Part shown: positions 25,476-36,231 of the stretch, piece by piece
How positions within the stretch are numbered: position 1 is the first letter of the stretch
Layout: the number at the start of each line of letters is the position of its first letter
Source of the DNA: Acetobacteraceae bacterium
Lineage (GTDB): Bacteria > Pseudomonadota > Alphaproteobacteria > Acetobacterales > Acetobacteraceae
Direction of reading: 5' to 3'
Assembly: GCA_022842185.1 (NCBI GenBank)
Contig: JALHQB010000007.1
Span: 53,854-117,853 of the forward strand
DNA length: 64,000 nucleotides
The notes under the pieces: generated by a model
Seen by the model: only the letters and a program-made list of their open reading frames with translations
Databases searched by the model: none
Told to the model about the DNA's origin: nothing
Translations under genes and position numbers: made by a program

Positions 25476-26195
25476 ATGGCCTTGCCCGATTCGGAAACCA
25501 TCGTGCTGCGCCCGGGTGTCTTCGGGGCCCCGGTCGGCTGCCCGGTGCGCTGGTGCCGGTCATCGCGCGCGCGCCGCGTCAGCCTGCGCATCGATGCGCG
25601 CGCCGGGGAGGTGGTGGTGACCTTGCCGATGCGCGCCGCGCGCCGCGCCGGCATGGCGCTGCTGACGACGCATGCGGCCTGGGTAATGCAGCGCCTGACC
25701 GCGCTGGCGCCGCCGGTCGAATTCGCCTCGGGGGCGGAGGTGCTGCTCGGCGGCCGTCCGCATGTGATCCGCCACGATCCGGACGCGCGCGGCGGCGCCT
25801 TTCTCGAAGGGGAGACCATCATCGTCTCCGGACGGCCGGAATTCCTCGCCCGGCGCGTGAAGGACTTCCTGCGCGCCGAGGCCAAGCGCCGCATCGCCCT
25901 GCTCGGCGAAGGCCACGCCGCGACGCTCGGGGTGAAGATCCGCGCCATCCGGCTGAAGGACACCAACAGCCGCTGGGGATCCTGCGCGCCGGATGGCACG
26001 CTGGCGTTTTCCTGGCGGCTGGTGATGGCGCCGGACTGGGTGCTGGACTACGTCGTGGCGCATGAGGTCGCGCATCTGCGCGAATTGAACCATTCATCCC
26101 GCTTCTGGGCGCATGTCGAAGGCCTGACCCCGCATCGGGACGCCGCGCAGCACTGGTTGCGCGACAACGGTCCCGCCCTGCTGCGCGTCGGCTGA
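25476..26195 (+). CDS. SprT-like/M48-type metal-dependent hydrolase (DUF45, YgjP-like)
   Basis: A 239-residue protein with the DUF45/YgjP layout: a beta-rich N-terminal half containing RRVSLRIDARAGEVVVTLP, then TNSRWGSCAPDGTLAFSWRL and the zinc site VVAHEVAHLRELNHSSRFW, an HExxH motif with a downstream His. The family is predicted metallopeptidases of unknown target. ATG 25476 is preferred to an upstream in-frame start because the conserved region follows directly. Confidence 0.88.
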   Translation: MALPDSETIVLRPGVFGAPVGCPVRWCRSSRARRVSLRIDARAGEVVVTLPMRAARRAGMALLTTHAAWVMQRLTALAPPVEFASGAEVLLGGRPHVIRHDPDARGGAFLEGETIIVSGRPEFLARRVKDFLRAEAKRRIALLGEGHAATLGVKIRAIRLKDTNSRWGSCAPDGTLAFSWRLVMAPDWVLDYVVAHEVAHLRELNHSSRFWAHVEGLTPHRDAAQHWLRDNGPALLRVG

Positions 26196-26233
26196 TTCCA
26201 CCCTATATCCCCTGCAACGATGCGGAGGATGTG

Positions 26234-27241
26234 ATGAAGGCGATCGGTTTCACGACGTGCCACCCGGTGGACCACCCGGAGGCATTGCTCGACCTCGACA
26301 TACCTGCACCGGCGGCGCCGACCGGCCATGACATGCTGGTCGAGGTGCGCGCGATGTCCGTCAACCCGGTGGACACCAAGCGCCGGCGCAGCGAGGAACC
26401 GAAGGACGGGCCGCGAATCCTCGGCTTCGACGCCGCCGGGGTGGTGCGCGAAGTCGGGCCGCTCTGCACCCTGTTCCAGCCAGGCGATGAAGTCTTCTAT
26501 GCCGGCGTCGTCACCCGCCCCGGCAGCAATGCCGAATTGCAGCTGGTCGATGAACGGATCGTCGGCCGCAAGCCGCACGCGCTGACCTTCGCCGAAGCCG
26601 CGGCGATGCCGCTGACCACCATCACCGCCTGGGAAGGGTTGCATGACCGGCTCGGCCTGCATGAAGGCGGCGGCGCGGGGGAGGCGTTGCTGGTCATTGG
26701 CGGCGCCGGCGGCGTCGGCTCCATGGTCATCCAGATCGCGCGGCAACGCACGGCGCTGACGATCGTCGCCACCGCATCGCGGCCTGAAACCGCGCAATGG
26801 TGCCGCGACCTCGGCGCGCATCACATCGTGGACCATCGGGAGGACATTCCGGCGCAACTCAAGGCGATCGGGGTCAAGCCGCGCTATGTCTTCTCGACCA
26901 ACACGACGGCACGCAACTGGGACCAGATCGTGGCCTCGGTCGCGCCGCAGGGCGCCATCGTGCTGATTGAATCCCAGGCGCCGATCGATGCGCGGCAGCT
27001 GATGCCGAAATCGGTGTCGCTGCATTGGGAATTGATGTTCACCCGCGCGATCTTCGGCACGCCGGACATGATCGAACAGCACCGCCTGCTCAACGCGGTT
27101 GCGGAGATGATCGACCACGGCCGCATCCGCACGACCATGACGCGCAACCTGGGGCCGGCAACGGCGGCGCGGCTGCGCGAAGCGCATGCGCTCGTCGAAA
27201 GCGGGACGATGATCGGCAAGGTGGTTCTTGAAGGCGTCTAG
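26234..27241 (+). CDS. Zinc-type alcohol dehydrogenase / quinone oxidoreductase-like protein
   Basis: A 335-residue medium-chain reductase. The N-terminal GroES-like domain has DMLVEVRAMSVNPVDTKRR, and the nucleotide site is LLVIGGAGGVGSMVIQIARQ. The catalytic-zinc Cys and structural-zinc Cys cluster of alcohol dehydrogenases are absent, so it is of the NADPH quinone-reductase (zinc-free) type. GGAGG about nine bases upstream supports ATG 26234; GTG 26231 is an alternative. Its end overlaps the next gene by 14 bases. Confidence 0.88.
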   Translation: MKAIGFTTCHPVDHPEALLDLDIPAPAAPTGHDMLVEVRAMSVNPVDTKRRRSEEPKDGPRILGFDAAGVVREVGPLCTLFQPGDEVFYAGVVTRPGSNAELQLVDERIVGRKPHALTFAEAAAMPLTTITAWEGLHDRLGLHEGGGAGEALLVIGGAGGVGSMVIQIARQRTALTIVATASRPETAQWCRDLGAHHIVDHREDIPAQLKAIGVKPRYVFSTNTTARNWDQIVASVAPQGAIVLIESQAPIDARQLMPKSVSLHWELMFTRAIFGTPDMIEQHRLLNAVAEMIDHGRIRTTMTRNLGPATAARLREAHALVESGTMIGKVVLEGV

Positions 27242-28064
27242 GCGAGCGCTGCTCGCGGCCCCCCTGGCCGGCTGTTCCTCCGCGCGGGTTGCGGAGGCGC
27301 TGACGCCCGATGGCGGCTTCGTCGTGCGGCGGGACCTCGCCTATGGCCCGCTGCCGCGCCATCGGCTGGACCTGTATACGCCCGAGGTGATGCGGCCGGA
27401 CACGAAGCTGATCGTGTTCCTGCATGGCGGGTCCTGGCAAACCGGTTCGAAGGACCTCTACGGCTTCCTGGGCGAGGCCTTCGCATCCCGCGGCTTGGCC
27501 ACCGCCGTGCCCAATTACCGCCTGTTCCCCGAGGTACGCTTCCCCGCCTTCGTGCAGGACAGCGCGCTGGCGATGGCGTGGTTGGACAGCGCGCCAGACA
27601 TGCCGGGCGGACCGCGTGTGCTGGTCGGGCATTCGGCCGGCGCCCATATCGCGATGATGCTGACGCTCGACAGGCAATGGCTGGATGCCGCCGGCGCCGC
27701 GCCGCCCATGGCCACGGTCGGCATCGCCGGGCCCTATGATTTTCGGCCGCTGAGCCGCGTCGGCTTCCTCGCCGATGTGTTCGGCAGCACCGACCGGCCC
27801 GAGACCCAGCCGATCACCTTCGCCGACCGCCCCGGCCCGCCGCTATTGCTGCAGCACGGCCTGGCGGACCGCGTCGTGGCGCCGGAACAGAGCCAGATCC
27901 TGGCCGATCGACGCCGCGCCGCGGGGTATCCGGTGCGGGTCGTGACCTATGCCGATGTCGGGCATATCGACATCATCACCGCACTCGCCGCACCGCTGCG
28001 CGGCATCGCCCCGCCGGTGCTGGGCGATATCGCGGCCTTCCTCGCCAGCCCGGCTACACCGTGA
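27228..28064 (+). CDS. Alpha/beta hydrolase, probable lipoprotein esterase
   Basis: A 278-residue esterase with oxyanion motif HGGSW, nucleophile Ser in GHSAGAH, Asp in GLADRVV and His in GHIDI. The TTG start at 27228 gives MKASRRALLAAPLAGCSS, a signal with an LAGC lipobox, so the protein is probably anchored to the envelope. This start overlaps the upstream gene by 14 bases. The 3' end overlaps the convergent isomerase gene by 11 bases. Confidence 0.78.
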   Translation: MKASRRALLAAPLAGCSSARVAEALTPDGGFVVRRDLAYGPLPRHRLDLYTPEVMRPDTKLIVFLHGGSWQTGSKDLYGFLGEAFASRGLATAVPNYRLFPEVRFPAFVQDSALAMAWLDSAPDMPGGPRVLVGHSAGAHIAMMLTLDRQWLDAAGAAPPMATVGIAGPYDFRPLSRVGFLADVFGSTDRPETQPITFADRPGPPLLLQHGLADRVVAPEQSQILADRRRAAGYPVRVVTYADVGHIDIITALAAPLRGIAPPVLGDIAAFLASPATP

Positions 28065-28884
28065 CGCCGGCCGCGCGCGCCTTGTCCACCATGTATCCGC
28101 GCGCCGCCTGCATGTCATCGAGCGTACCGAAGGCGTTGGTGTAGGCGCCGCGATAGCCGCGACCTTCCAGCAGGGCGAACATGGCGCCGAAGTCGAAATC
28201 GCCCTTGCCGGGGATCAGGTGTTCCTCGAAGCCGTTGCGCCAGCAATCGGCGAGGCGGACTTCCTTCACGCGATCGAGCGGGATCTCGGCGACGAAGCCT
28301 TCCACCCCGGGCGGCAGCAGATGCGCGTGGTTCGCAGTGAAGGACAATGCGAAGGCGCGGCTGTCGATGGCGTCGAAATAGTACCGCCATTCTTCCATCG
28401 TATGCGCGAGGTAGTGGACCTCGGCATTGTCCGGCTCGCGATTCAGATTCTCCAGCAACAGCAGGGCGCCATGCTGTTCGGCGTGCTTCACCATGCGTTG
28501 CAGGCGGTCGCGCCCGGCTTCCTTGCGCATCGGCACATCGGCAGTGAAATGGTAGCCGGCATGCACCACGATCCACTGGGCGTCGAGTTTCGGCGCCACT
28601 TCGATATAGGCGCGCATGTAGGAATCGACGGCGTCTGACAGGAAGGGTGAATACTCACCCACATTCACCGCCGAGAGCGTGTGCAGCGCGACATGCACGC
28701 CGTTCGCCTTGGCGCTTTGGCGTATCCCACGGCAACGCGCGTCGTCGAACAACGTCACGGCATTCGCACCGGTGTCGAGCTGGATGTCGATGTGGCGCAC
28801 CTGGTTGCGGGCGGCCCATTCGATGGCGTCTTCAAGCTTCAGCTTGCGCCCGACATCGACGCCGATCCGATCCATCAATGACAT
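28054..28884 (-). CDS. Sugar phosphate isomerase/epimerase family TIM-barrel protein
   Basis: A 276-residue xylose-isomerase-like TIM barrel. Metal-site acids and histidines lie in RHIDIQLDTG, VVHAGYHF, LLLENLNRE and SFTANHAHLLPPG, and AHTMEEWRYYFD is typical. It probably isomerises a sugar or keto-acid. ATG 28884 is preceded on its strand by a clear GGAGG. It stands alone, divergent from the iron-type ABC operon. Confidence 0.85.
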   Translation of the reverse strand: MSLMDRIGVDVGRKLKLEDAIEWAARNQVRHIDIQLDTGANAVTLFDDARCRGIRQSAKANGVHVALHTLSAVNVGEYSPFLSDAVDSYMRAYIEVAPKLDAQWIVVHAGYHFTADVPMRKEAGRDRLQRMVKHAEQHGALLLLENLNREPDNAEVHYLAHTMEEWRYYFDAIDSRAFALSFTANHAHLLPPGVEGFVAEIPLDRVKEVRLADCWRNGFEEHLIPGKGDFDFGAMFALLEGRGYRGAYTNAFGTLDDMQAARGYMVDKARAAGVTV

Positions 28885-29024
28885 TGTGTTTCCTCCGTTG
28901 GTGGTTCCTGCCGGTTTACAGCGCCGGTCGCAGGTGGCAACCTTCGTGCGTCCAAGAAGAATGGCGCAAGGCGATGAGACCGCGAAGGCGGCCGCGCAAG
29001 CGCTTTCATGCGGGAGGAAGCCCA

Positions 29025-30074
29025 ATGTTCCTGTTACGCAGGCGACAGGCTCTGGCGCTGGCGGCGTGGTCCACGGCGAGCAGTCGGGCATGGGCCAACG
29101 CACCCCTGACGCCGCGTGAGCAAGAACTGTATGAGGCTGCCAAGCGCGAAGGCGAGATCACCTGGTATTCCGGCCAATACAGCGCCGATTCCTCCGAAGC
29201 CGCTGGCCGTGCCTTCAACGAACGTTACCCGGGTGTGCGCTGCAACGTCGTGCGCAGCACGTCGCAGGTGGCGTTCCAGCGGCTGTCGCAGGATGCCCGT
29301 GCCGGCGTCGGGCAATGCGATGTGTTTTCCTCCACCAACAGCGGCCACTTGCTGCAACTCAAACGGCAGAACCGGCTGACGCAGTATCGGCCGGTGAATG
29401 CCGATGGCATGCTGCCGTCCATCCGCGTGTCGGATCCGGACAACTACTTCCAGACCACCTTCCTTGGCATTTTCGTGATGGCGCACAACACGCGCCTGGT
29501 GGCCGAGGCGGATGCACCGCGATCCTGGACCGACATCCTCGATCCGAAGTGGAAGGACAAGCTGGCGGTCGGCCATCCGGGATTCAGCGGCGCGGTCGGC
29601 GTCTGGGCGTTGCAGATGCGGACCATGAACGGACCAGATTTTCTGCGCCGCTTCGAAGCCAACAAGCCGCAGGTGGGGCGTTCCTCGGTCGATCCCGTGA
29701 CGATGCTGAATTCGGGCGAACGGTCCATCGCCGTGGCGGTCGCGACGGGCACGGTCCTGCTCTCCGCATCACGGGGCAATCCGTTGAAGCTGATCTATCC
29801 GAGCGAGGGCGTGCTCGCCGCGATCTCGCCCTCGGGCATCATCCGCAATGCGCCGCATCCGAATGCCGCGAAGCTGTTCATGGAATTCCAGACGGGACCC
29901 GCGCTGTCGACGGCGGTGCGCGAATTGTTCATCGACGGCCTGCGTCCAGACGTGCCGCCGCCCATCGGCTCGCGGCCCCTCGACCAGATCACGCTGCTCT
30001 CCCCCAGCATGGAGGAGGCAGAGCGTGGCGTTCCCGAGGTTCGCGAGCAGTGGCGTGAGATCTTCGGCATCTGA
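29025..30074 (+). CDS. Extracellular solute-binding protein, iron(III)-type ABC importer (copy 1)
   Basis: A 349-residue periplasmic binding protein of the FbpA/ferric-iron class. Signal peptide is residues 1-25 (RRRQALALAAWSTASSRAWA). Landmarks: EGEITWYSGQYSADSSEAA, NERYPGVRCNVVRSTSQ, LDPKWKDKLAVGHPGFSG and PHPNAAKLFMEFQ. It is the first gene of a four-gene importer. GGGAGGA about eight bases upstream supports ATG 29025. A second, very similar receptor follows 55 bases downstream, so this is one member of a tandem duplication. Confidence 0.85.
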   Translation: MFLLRRRQALALAAWSTASSRAWANAPLTPREQELYEAAKREGEITWYSGQYSADSSEAAGRAFNERYPGVRCNVVRSTSQVAFQRLSQDARAGVGQCDVFSSTNSGHLLQLKRQNRLTQYRPVNADGMLPSIRVSDPDNYFQTTFLGIFVMAHNTRLVAEADAPRSWTDILDPKWKDKLAVGHPGFSGAVGVWALQMRTMNGPDFLRRFEANKPQVGRSSVDPVTMLNSGERSIAVAVATGTVLLSASRGNPLKLIYPSEGVLAAISPSGIIRNAPHPNAAKLFMEFQTGPALSTAVRELFIDGLRPDVPPPIGSRPLDQITLLSPSMEEAERGVPEVREQWREIFGI

Positions 30075-30096
30075 AGCGAGATCTTCGGCATCTGAA
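30057..30096 (+). repeat. 19-bp direct repeat at the seam of duplicated receptors
   Basis: GAGATCTTCGGCATCTGAA occurs at 30057-30075, covering the last codons and stop of receptor 1, and again at 30078-30096. The period is 21 bases. It looks like a scar of the receptor duplication or of slippage at its boundary. Confidence 0.85.
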
Positions 30097-30129
30097 CATG
30101 CAAACACGAATGACAGGGAGAATGGTCCG

Positions 30130-31182
30130 ATGGTTCTGATCGACAGGCGACAGATGCTGGCCCTTGCCACCTGGGCGGCCGCGTCCAGCAAGGCCTGGGC
30201 GCAGCAGGCCCCGATGAACGCGCAGGAGGCCACGCTGTATGAAGCGGCCAAGCGCGAGGGCGAGATCACCTGGTACACCGGCCAGTACAGCGCCGACGCG
30301 TCCGAAGCCGCCGGCCGCGCCTTCAACGAACGCTATCCGGGCGTGCGCTGCAATGTCGTGCGCAGCACGTCTCAGGTCGCCTTCCAGCGGCTGTCGCAGG
30401 ATTTCCGGGCGGGCGTCGGCCAGTGCGACGTCTTCTCCTCGACCAATGGCGGGCACTACGTCCAGCTGAAGCGGCAGAACCGTCTGGTGCAGTTCCGCCC
30501 ACTCAACGCGGATGGGCTGCTGCCGATCCTGCGCACGCCGGACCCGGACAACTACTTCCAGTCCTCCTTCCTCGGCATCTACCTGATGGGCTTCAACACC
30601 ACGCTGGTGGCCGAGGCTGAGACGCCGAAATCCTGGACCGACGTGCTCGACCCGAAGTGGAAGGACAAGCTCGCGGTCGGGCATCCGGGCTTCTCCGGCG
30701 CCATCGGGCTGTGGGCGCTGCAGATGCGGACCATGTTCGGCCCCGACTATCTCCGCCGGTTCGAGCGCAACAAGCCGCAGGTGGGCCGGTCCTCGATCGA
30801 TCCCGTCACCATGATGACGGCGGGCGAACGCGCGGTGGGCGTCGCGGTGCCGTCGGCCTCCACATTGTTTGCGGCGTCGCGTGGCAATCCGCTGAAACTG
30901 ATCTATCCGACCGAAGGCGTGATCGCGGCGATGTCGCCTTCCGCGATCCCGACCAATGCGCCGCACCCCAATGCGGCGAAGCTGTTCCAGGAATTCCAGA
31001 CCGGCCCGGCACTGTCCACCGCGGTGCGGCTGCTGTTCAACGAAAGCATCCGCCCCGACGTGCCGCCGCCGGAAGGCTCCCGCCCGCTCGACCAGGTGAC
31101 GATGCTGGCACCAAGCCTGGAGGATGCCGAGAAGGGCGTGCCGGAAGTGCGCGAGCAATGGCGCGAAATCTTCGGCGTCTGA
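30130..31182 (+). CDS. Extracellular solute-binding protein, iron(III)-type ABC importer (copy 2)
   Basis: A 350-residue paralogue of the gene just upstream, with the same length and nearly identical blocks (YEAAKREGEITWY, CNVVRSTSQVAFQRLSQD, LDPKWKDKLAVGHPGFSGA). Differences cluster in the signal peptide, in NYFQSSFLGIYLMGFNTTL and in the SASTLFAASRG segment, which lie around the binding cleft in this fold (inference), so the ligands may differ. It is followed by the permease in six bases. Signal peptide ends near KAWA-QQ. Confidence 0.85.
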   Translation: MVLIDRRQMLALATWAAASSKAWAQQAPMNAQEATLYEAAKREGEITWYTGQYSADASEAAGRAFNERYPGVRCNVVRSTSQVAFQRLSQDFRAGVGQCDVFSSTNGGHYVQLKRQNRLVQFRPLNADGLLPILRTPDPDNYFQSSFLGIYLMGFNTTLVAEAETPKSWTDVLDPKWKDKLAVGHPGFSGAIGLWALQMRTMFGPDYLRRFERNKPQVGRSSIDPVTMMTAGERAVGVAVPSASTLFAASRGNPLKLIYPTEGVIAAMSPSAIPTNAPHPNAAKLFQEFQTGPALSTAVRLLFNESIRPDVPPPEGSRPLDQVTMLAPSLEDAEKGVPEVREQWREIFGV

Positions 31183-31188
31183 CCTGAC

Positions 31189-32910
31189 ATGAGTGCCACA
31201 ACGCTGCCCGGGGCGGCTCGACCGAGCCGCCTGCGACTGTTCGAACCGATCACCCTGCTCTGGGTGGTCCTGATCGCCGCGCTGCTGGTGCTGGTTGCTG
31301 CACCGCTTCTGAAGATGTTCGTCATCTCCTTCGAGATGCAGGACACTGGCGAGTTCACCTTCCAGAACTATCTCACCGCCTATGGGCGGGACCGCTATCT
31401 CCAGGCGGTGAAGAACTCGCTGATGCTGGGCGCGTTGTCGGCGGCGATCTCCGTCGTGATCGCCGTGCCGATGGCCTGGGCGGTGTCACGCACCGACATG
31501 CCGGGCAAGGGCTTCACCTGGGCCATCGTGCTCGCCGCCTTCATCATGCCGCCCTATCTGGGCGCCATCGGCTGGATCCTGCTCGCGGGGCCCAATGCCG
31601 GCTGGATCAACGTGGTGTGGCGCGGGCTGACGGGTGCAACCGACCCGCTGGTGAACATCTACACCTTCTTCGGCATGGCCTTCGTCATCGCGCTGCATTC
31701 CTTCCCGCTGGTGTTCATCTTCGTGAAGTCGGCGCTCGACCTGATTTCGTCGGAGATGGAGGACGCCGCCAACATCCTGGGCGGCGGCACCTGGGTGACG
31801 ATGCGCAAGGTGACGCTGCCGCTGGTCTGGCCGTCCATCCTCGGCGGCTTCATCCTGATCTTCCTGGAGACCATCGCGCTGTTCGGCACGCCGGCGATCA
31901 TCGGCATTCCCGCGCGCATCAACGTCGTCACCACCCAGCTATGGCAATTCTTCGAGGACCCGGTCCGCGTCGAAGTCGCATCCGCCTTCGCCATGCCGCT
32001 GCTGCTCATCACCATCGGCCTGATCGGGGTGCAGAAGCTGCTGCTCTCGCGCAAGGGCTACGTGTCGCAAACCGGCAAGGGTGGTGAACGGCGCGAAGTG
32101 AAGCTCGGCCCGTGGCGTTGGGTATTGTTCGGCTGGTGCCTGCTGGTGGCGCTGCTGTCGGTGGTGAAGCCGCTGATGGTGCTGCTCCAGGCCTCCTTCG
32201 CCAAGGCCTGGGGGCGTGGCTTCTCGCTGGATAACCTGACGCTGCGCAACTACGAATTCCTGCTGTTCCAGCACGACATGGCGCCCAACGCGGTGTGGAA
32301 CACGGTGTGGTTCTCGGCCGCATCGGCCACCATCGCCGTGGTGCTGGCGCTGCTGGTCGCCTACATCGTGGTGCGGCGGCTGATGCGCTTTGCCGATGCG
32401 CTGGCCTTCCTGGCGATGGCGCCCTTCGTCATCCCCGGCATCGTCATGGCGATCGGCTTCTACGCGGCCTATGCCGGGCCGCCGCTGTCGCTCTATGGCT
32501 CGGCGCTGCTGATCATCCTGGCCTTCGCGGCGCGCTTCCTGCCGATCGCCTATGCGTCATCCCAGGCAGCGATCCGCGCGGTGCATCCGGAAATGGAGGA
32601 AGCCGCCCGCATCCTCGGCTCCGGCCGCCTTCACGCCATCCGCAAGGTGACGGCGCCGCTGCTCAAGACCTCGCTGCTCGGCGGCTGGCTGGTGGTGTTC
32701 ATCGTCGCGTCGCGCGAACTCTCGGCCGCGATCTTCCTCGTCGGCCCGCGCACCCGCACCATGTCGGTGCTTCTGTACGACCTGACCGAGCAGGGCAATT
32801 TCGAGGTCGTCTCCGCCTTTGGCGGTATCCTGCTGGTCATCACCATGGTCATCGTCGGCATCGGCATGAAGCTGGTCGGCCGGGACTTCATGCTGCGAAG
32901 GGGGGAATAG
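31189..32910 (+). CDS. ABC transporter permease, fused two-domain iron(III)/ion type
   Basis: A 573-residue permease with about 12 membrane segments, made of two BPD_transp_1 domains in one chain, as in FbpB/AfuB. Each half shows an EAA loop: MEDAANILGGGTWVTMRKV in the first, MEEAARILGSGRLHAIRKV in the second. Both halves contact the ATPase encoded next. It starts six bases after receptor 2. A single permease serving two receptors implies they share this channel. Confidence 0.93.
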   Translation: MSATTLPGAARPSRLRLFEPITLLWVVLIAALLVLVAAPLLKMFVISFEMQDTGEFTFQNYLTAYGRDRYLQAVKNSLMLGALSAAISVVIAVPMAWAVSRTDMPGKGFTWAIVLAAFIMPPYLGAIGWILLAGPNAGWINVVWRGLTGATDPLVNIYTFFGMAFVIALHSFPLVFIFVKSALDLISSEMEDAANILGGGTWVTMRKVTLPLVWPSILGGFILIFLETIALFGTPAIIGIPARINVVTTQLWQFFEDPVRVEVASAFAMPLLLITIGLIGVQKLLLSRKGYVSQTGKGGERREVKLGPWRWVLFGWCLLVALLSVVKPLMVLLQASFAKAWGRGFSLDNLTLRNYEFLLFQHDMAPNAVWNTVWFSAASATIAVVLALLVAYIVVRRLMRFADALAFLAMAPFVIPGIVMAIGFYAAYAGPPLSLYGSALLIILAFAARFLPIAYASSQAAIRAVHPEMEEAARILGSGRLHAIRKVTAPLLKTSLLGGWLVVFIVASRELSAAIFLVGPRTRTMSVLLYDLTEQGNFEVVSAFGGILLVITMVIVGIGMKLVGRDFMLRRGE

Positions 32911-32911
32911 C

Positions 32912-33982
32912 GTGCCGCGTCTGACGCTCAACGGGCTGACCAAGGCCTATGGCAAGCTCACTGTCGTCGATCGCGTGGATCTGACGCTGGAGGAAGGCGA
33001 GTTCGTCTCCCTGCTCGGCCCATCCGGCTGCGGCAAGACCACCACGCTGCGGATGATCGCCGGATTCGTCGATCCGACCGCGGGCAGCATTTCGGTCGAT
33101 GGCCAGGTGCTGTCCGCCCCCGGTGCCGTGGTGCCGCCGGAACGGCGCGGCATGTCGATGATCTTCCAGTCCTACGCCATCTGGCCGAACATGACGGTGG
33201 AGGAGAATGTCGCCTTCGGGTTAAAGCTCCGCAAACTCTCCTCCGCCGAGGTCAAGCAGCGCGTCGGCGAGATCCTCGAGGTCGTGCAGCTCAACGCGCT
33301 GGCGCATCGCTACCCGGCGGAATTGTCGGGCGGGCAGCAGCAGCGCGTCGCACTCGCCCGCGCCATCGTGGTGAAGCCGTCGGTGCTGCTGCTCGACGAA
33401 CCGCTGTCCAACCTCGACGCCAATCTGCGCGAGGAGATGCGCTTCGAGATCCGTCGACTGCACGACGAATTCCGCATCACCACCGTCTATGTCACCCACG
33501 ACCAGGGGGAGGCGATGGCGACCTCCGACCGCATCGCGGTGATGAATGCGGGGCGGATCGAACAGGTGGATGCGCCGCATCTGCTCTACACGCGGCCGCG
33601 CACGCGCTTCGTCGCGGGTTTCGTGGGGCGCACCAACCTGCTGGAAGCGCGGGTGGAAGGCGGGGAGATCCTGCTCGGCGGTGTCAGCCTCGGCTCGGCG
33701 GCACGGGCGGGTGCGGCGGACGGCACTGCGGGCGACGTGCTCGTCTCCCTGCGGCCTCAGGCCATGTCTGTGCTGACCACGGCGCCCGTGCAGGATGACG
33801 CGCTGGTGCTGCCCGCCACGGTGCGCGAACGCACCTATCTCGGGGAGGCCTGGGACTACGTGGTCGAACTGGGCAGCAACGGCTTGCGCCTGCGTGCCGC
33901 TGCACCGCCTCTCGAAGCGCATGAGATCGGCACGTCGGTGTGGTTGCGGATCGATCCGCGGCAGGTTGCCGTGGTGGCGTAG
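32912..33982 (+). CDS. ABC transporter ATP-binding protein (FbpC/PotA-like)
   Basis: A 356-residue ATPase. Walker A is GPSGCGKTT (36-44), signature LSGGQQQR (138-145), Walker B LLLDEP (159-164) and the switch His in THDQGE. A C-terminal TOBE domain (about 235-350) fits the FbpC/PotA class. GTG start at 32912, one base after the permease stop. The gene ends just before a terminator-like repeat. Confidence 0.95.
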   Translation: MPRLTLNGLTKAYGKLTVVDRVDLTLEEGEFVSLLGPSGCGKTTTLRMIAGFVDPTAGSISVDGQVLSAPGAVVPPERRGMSMIFQSYAIWPNMTVEENVAFGLKLRKLSSAEVKQRVGEILEVVQLNALAHRYPAELSGGQQQRVALARAIVVKPSVLLLDEPLSNLDANLREEMRFEIRRLHDEFRITTVYVTHDQGEAMATSDRIAVMNAGRIEQVDAPHLLYTRPRTRFVAGFVGRTNLLEARVEGGEILLGGVSLGSAARAGAADGTAGDVLVSLRPQAMSVLTTAPVQDDALVLPATVRERTYLGEAWDYVVELGSNGLRLRAAAPPLEAHEIGTSVWLRIDPRQVAVVA

Positions 33983-33990
33983 GAGAAGAT

Positions 33991-34032
33991 GGTCGGGGGA
34001 GGGAACTCCCCCGATCCCCCTCCTTTTTTTGG
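33991..34032 (+). terminator. Rho-independent terminator of the ABC importer operon, family B repeat
   Basis: An 11-bp stem (33991-34001 with 34006-34016, one G-T pair, loop GGAA) is followed by CCCCTCC and seven Ts. The whole 42 bases recur, with three mismatches, on the minus strand at 40756-40797, so this is a dispersed terminator element. It separates the importer from the convergent P460-like gene. Confidence 0.85.
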
Positions 34033-34035
34033 CCC

Positions 34036-34584
34036 TTAGCGCGGGCGGTTGGCGTAGTCCCAGGTTGTGAAGGTGAAGTCCTGCTGGGCGCGAGCTTGCA
34101 GGTGGCAGGTGAAGCACGCTGTCAACGGCCCGGCCACGCGGCTGCCATCGGCGGGGCTGAAGCGTGCATATTCCCATTCGCCGTTGCGTTGCTCCGGGCC
34201 ATAGCCTTCGCCCCAGCCAGGTTCCTTCTGCTGCGCGGCGATGGCGATGAAGGCGGGTTCGGGGATCATCCGGCCATTGGCGTCGAGCAGCGGATTGCCC
34301 TGCGCGTCCAGCCGCGCGCGCTGGTCGGCCATGATCAGCAGCGTGCCATAGGGCATCGGCTGGCCGGGCCGTAGCGCGGCGAAGGCTTCCGGGTTGATGA
34401 AGATGTTGCGGATGATCTTCCGCGTGGGATTGTCCACGGTGCTGTATCGGACGAAGCGCTGCTGCCAGTCGGATGGCAACGCGATGTTCTGCGGCCCGGT
34501 CACATAGGGGCGCGGCTGTGCGAGCGCCGCGGTGCCGGCGGCACCAGCCAGCAGCATCGCGGCGAGGATAGCTGAGCGCTTCAT
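34036..34584 (-). CDS. Cytochrome P460 family protein
   Basis: A 182-residue secreted haem protein. Signal peptide is residues 1-22 (ending AALAQ), and a single haem site CFTCH lies near residue 157. The body (DWQQRFVRYSTVDNP, YGTLLIMADQRARLD, WEYARFSPADG) fits the cytochrome P460 fold, whose members oxidise hydroxylamine or serve other periplasmic redox roles. The Lys that crosslinks haem in true P460 cannot be confirmed. It stands alone. Confidence 0.8.
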   Translation of the reverse strand: MKRSAILAAMLLAGAAGTAALAQPRPYVTGPQNIALPSDWQQRFVRYSTVDNPTRKIIRNIFINPEAFAALRPGQPMPYGTLLIMADQRARLDAQGNPLLDANGRMIPEPAFIAIAAQQKEPGWGEGYGPEQRNGEWEYARFSPADGSRVAGPLTACFTCHLQARAQQDFTFTTWDYANRPR

Positions 34585-34727
34585 TGTGATACTCCCTGTC
34601 GGGCGGCACCCAGCCCGTTTCGCTGCCGAGACGCAACACTTCCGGTATGGTGTTCACTTGCCCATGCCGCAAGGTTACGCGCGCCACGCCGCGCGGCTAT
34701 CCTGCGCCGGGGAGTGAACGCCGCACC

Positions 34728-36221
<1,494 letters not shown>

Positions 36222-36231
36222 AGGGATCGGC

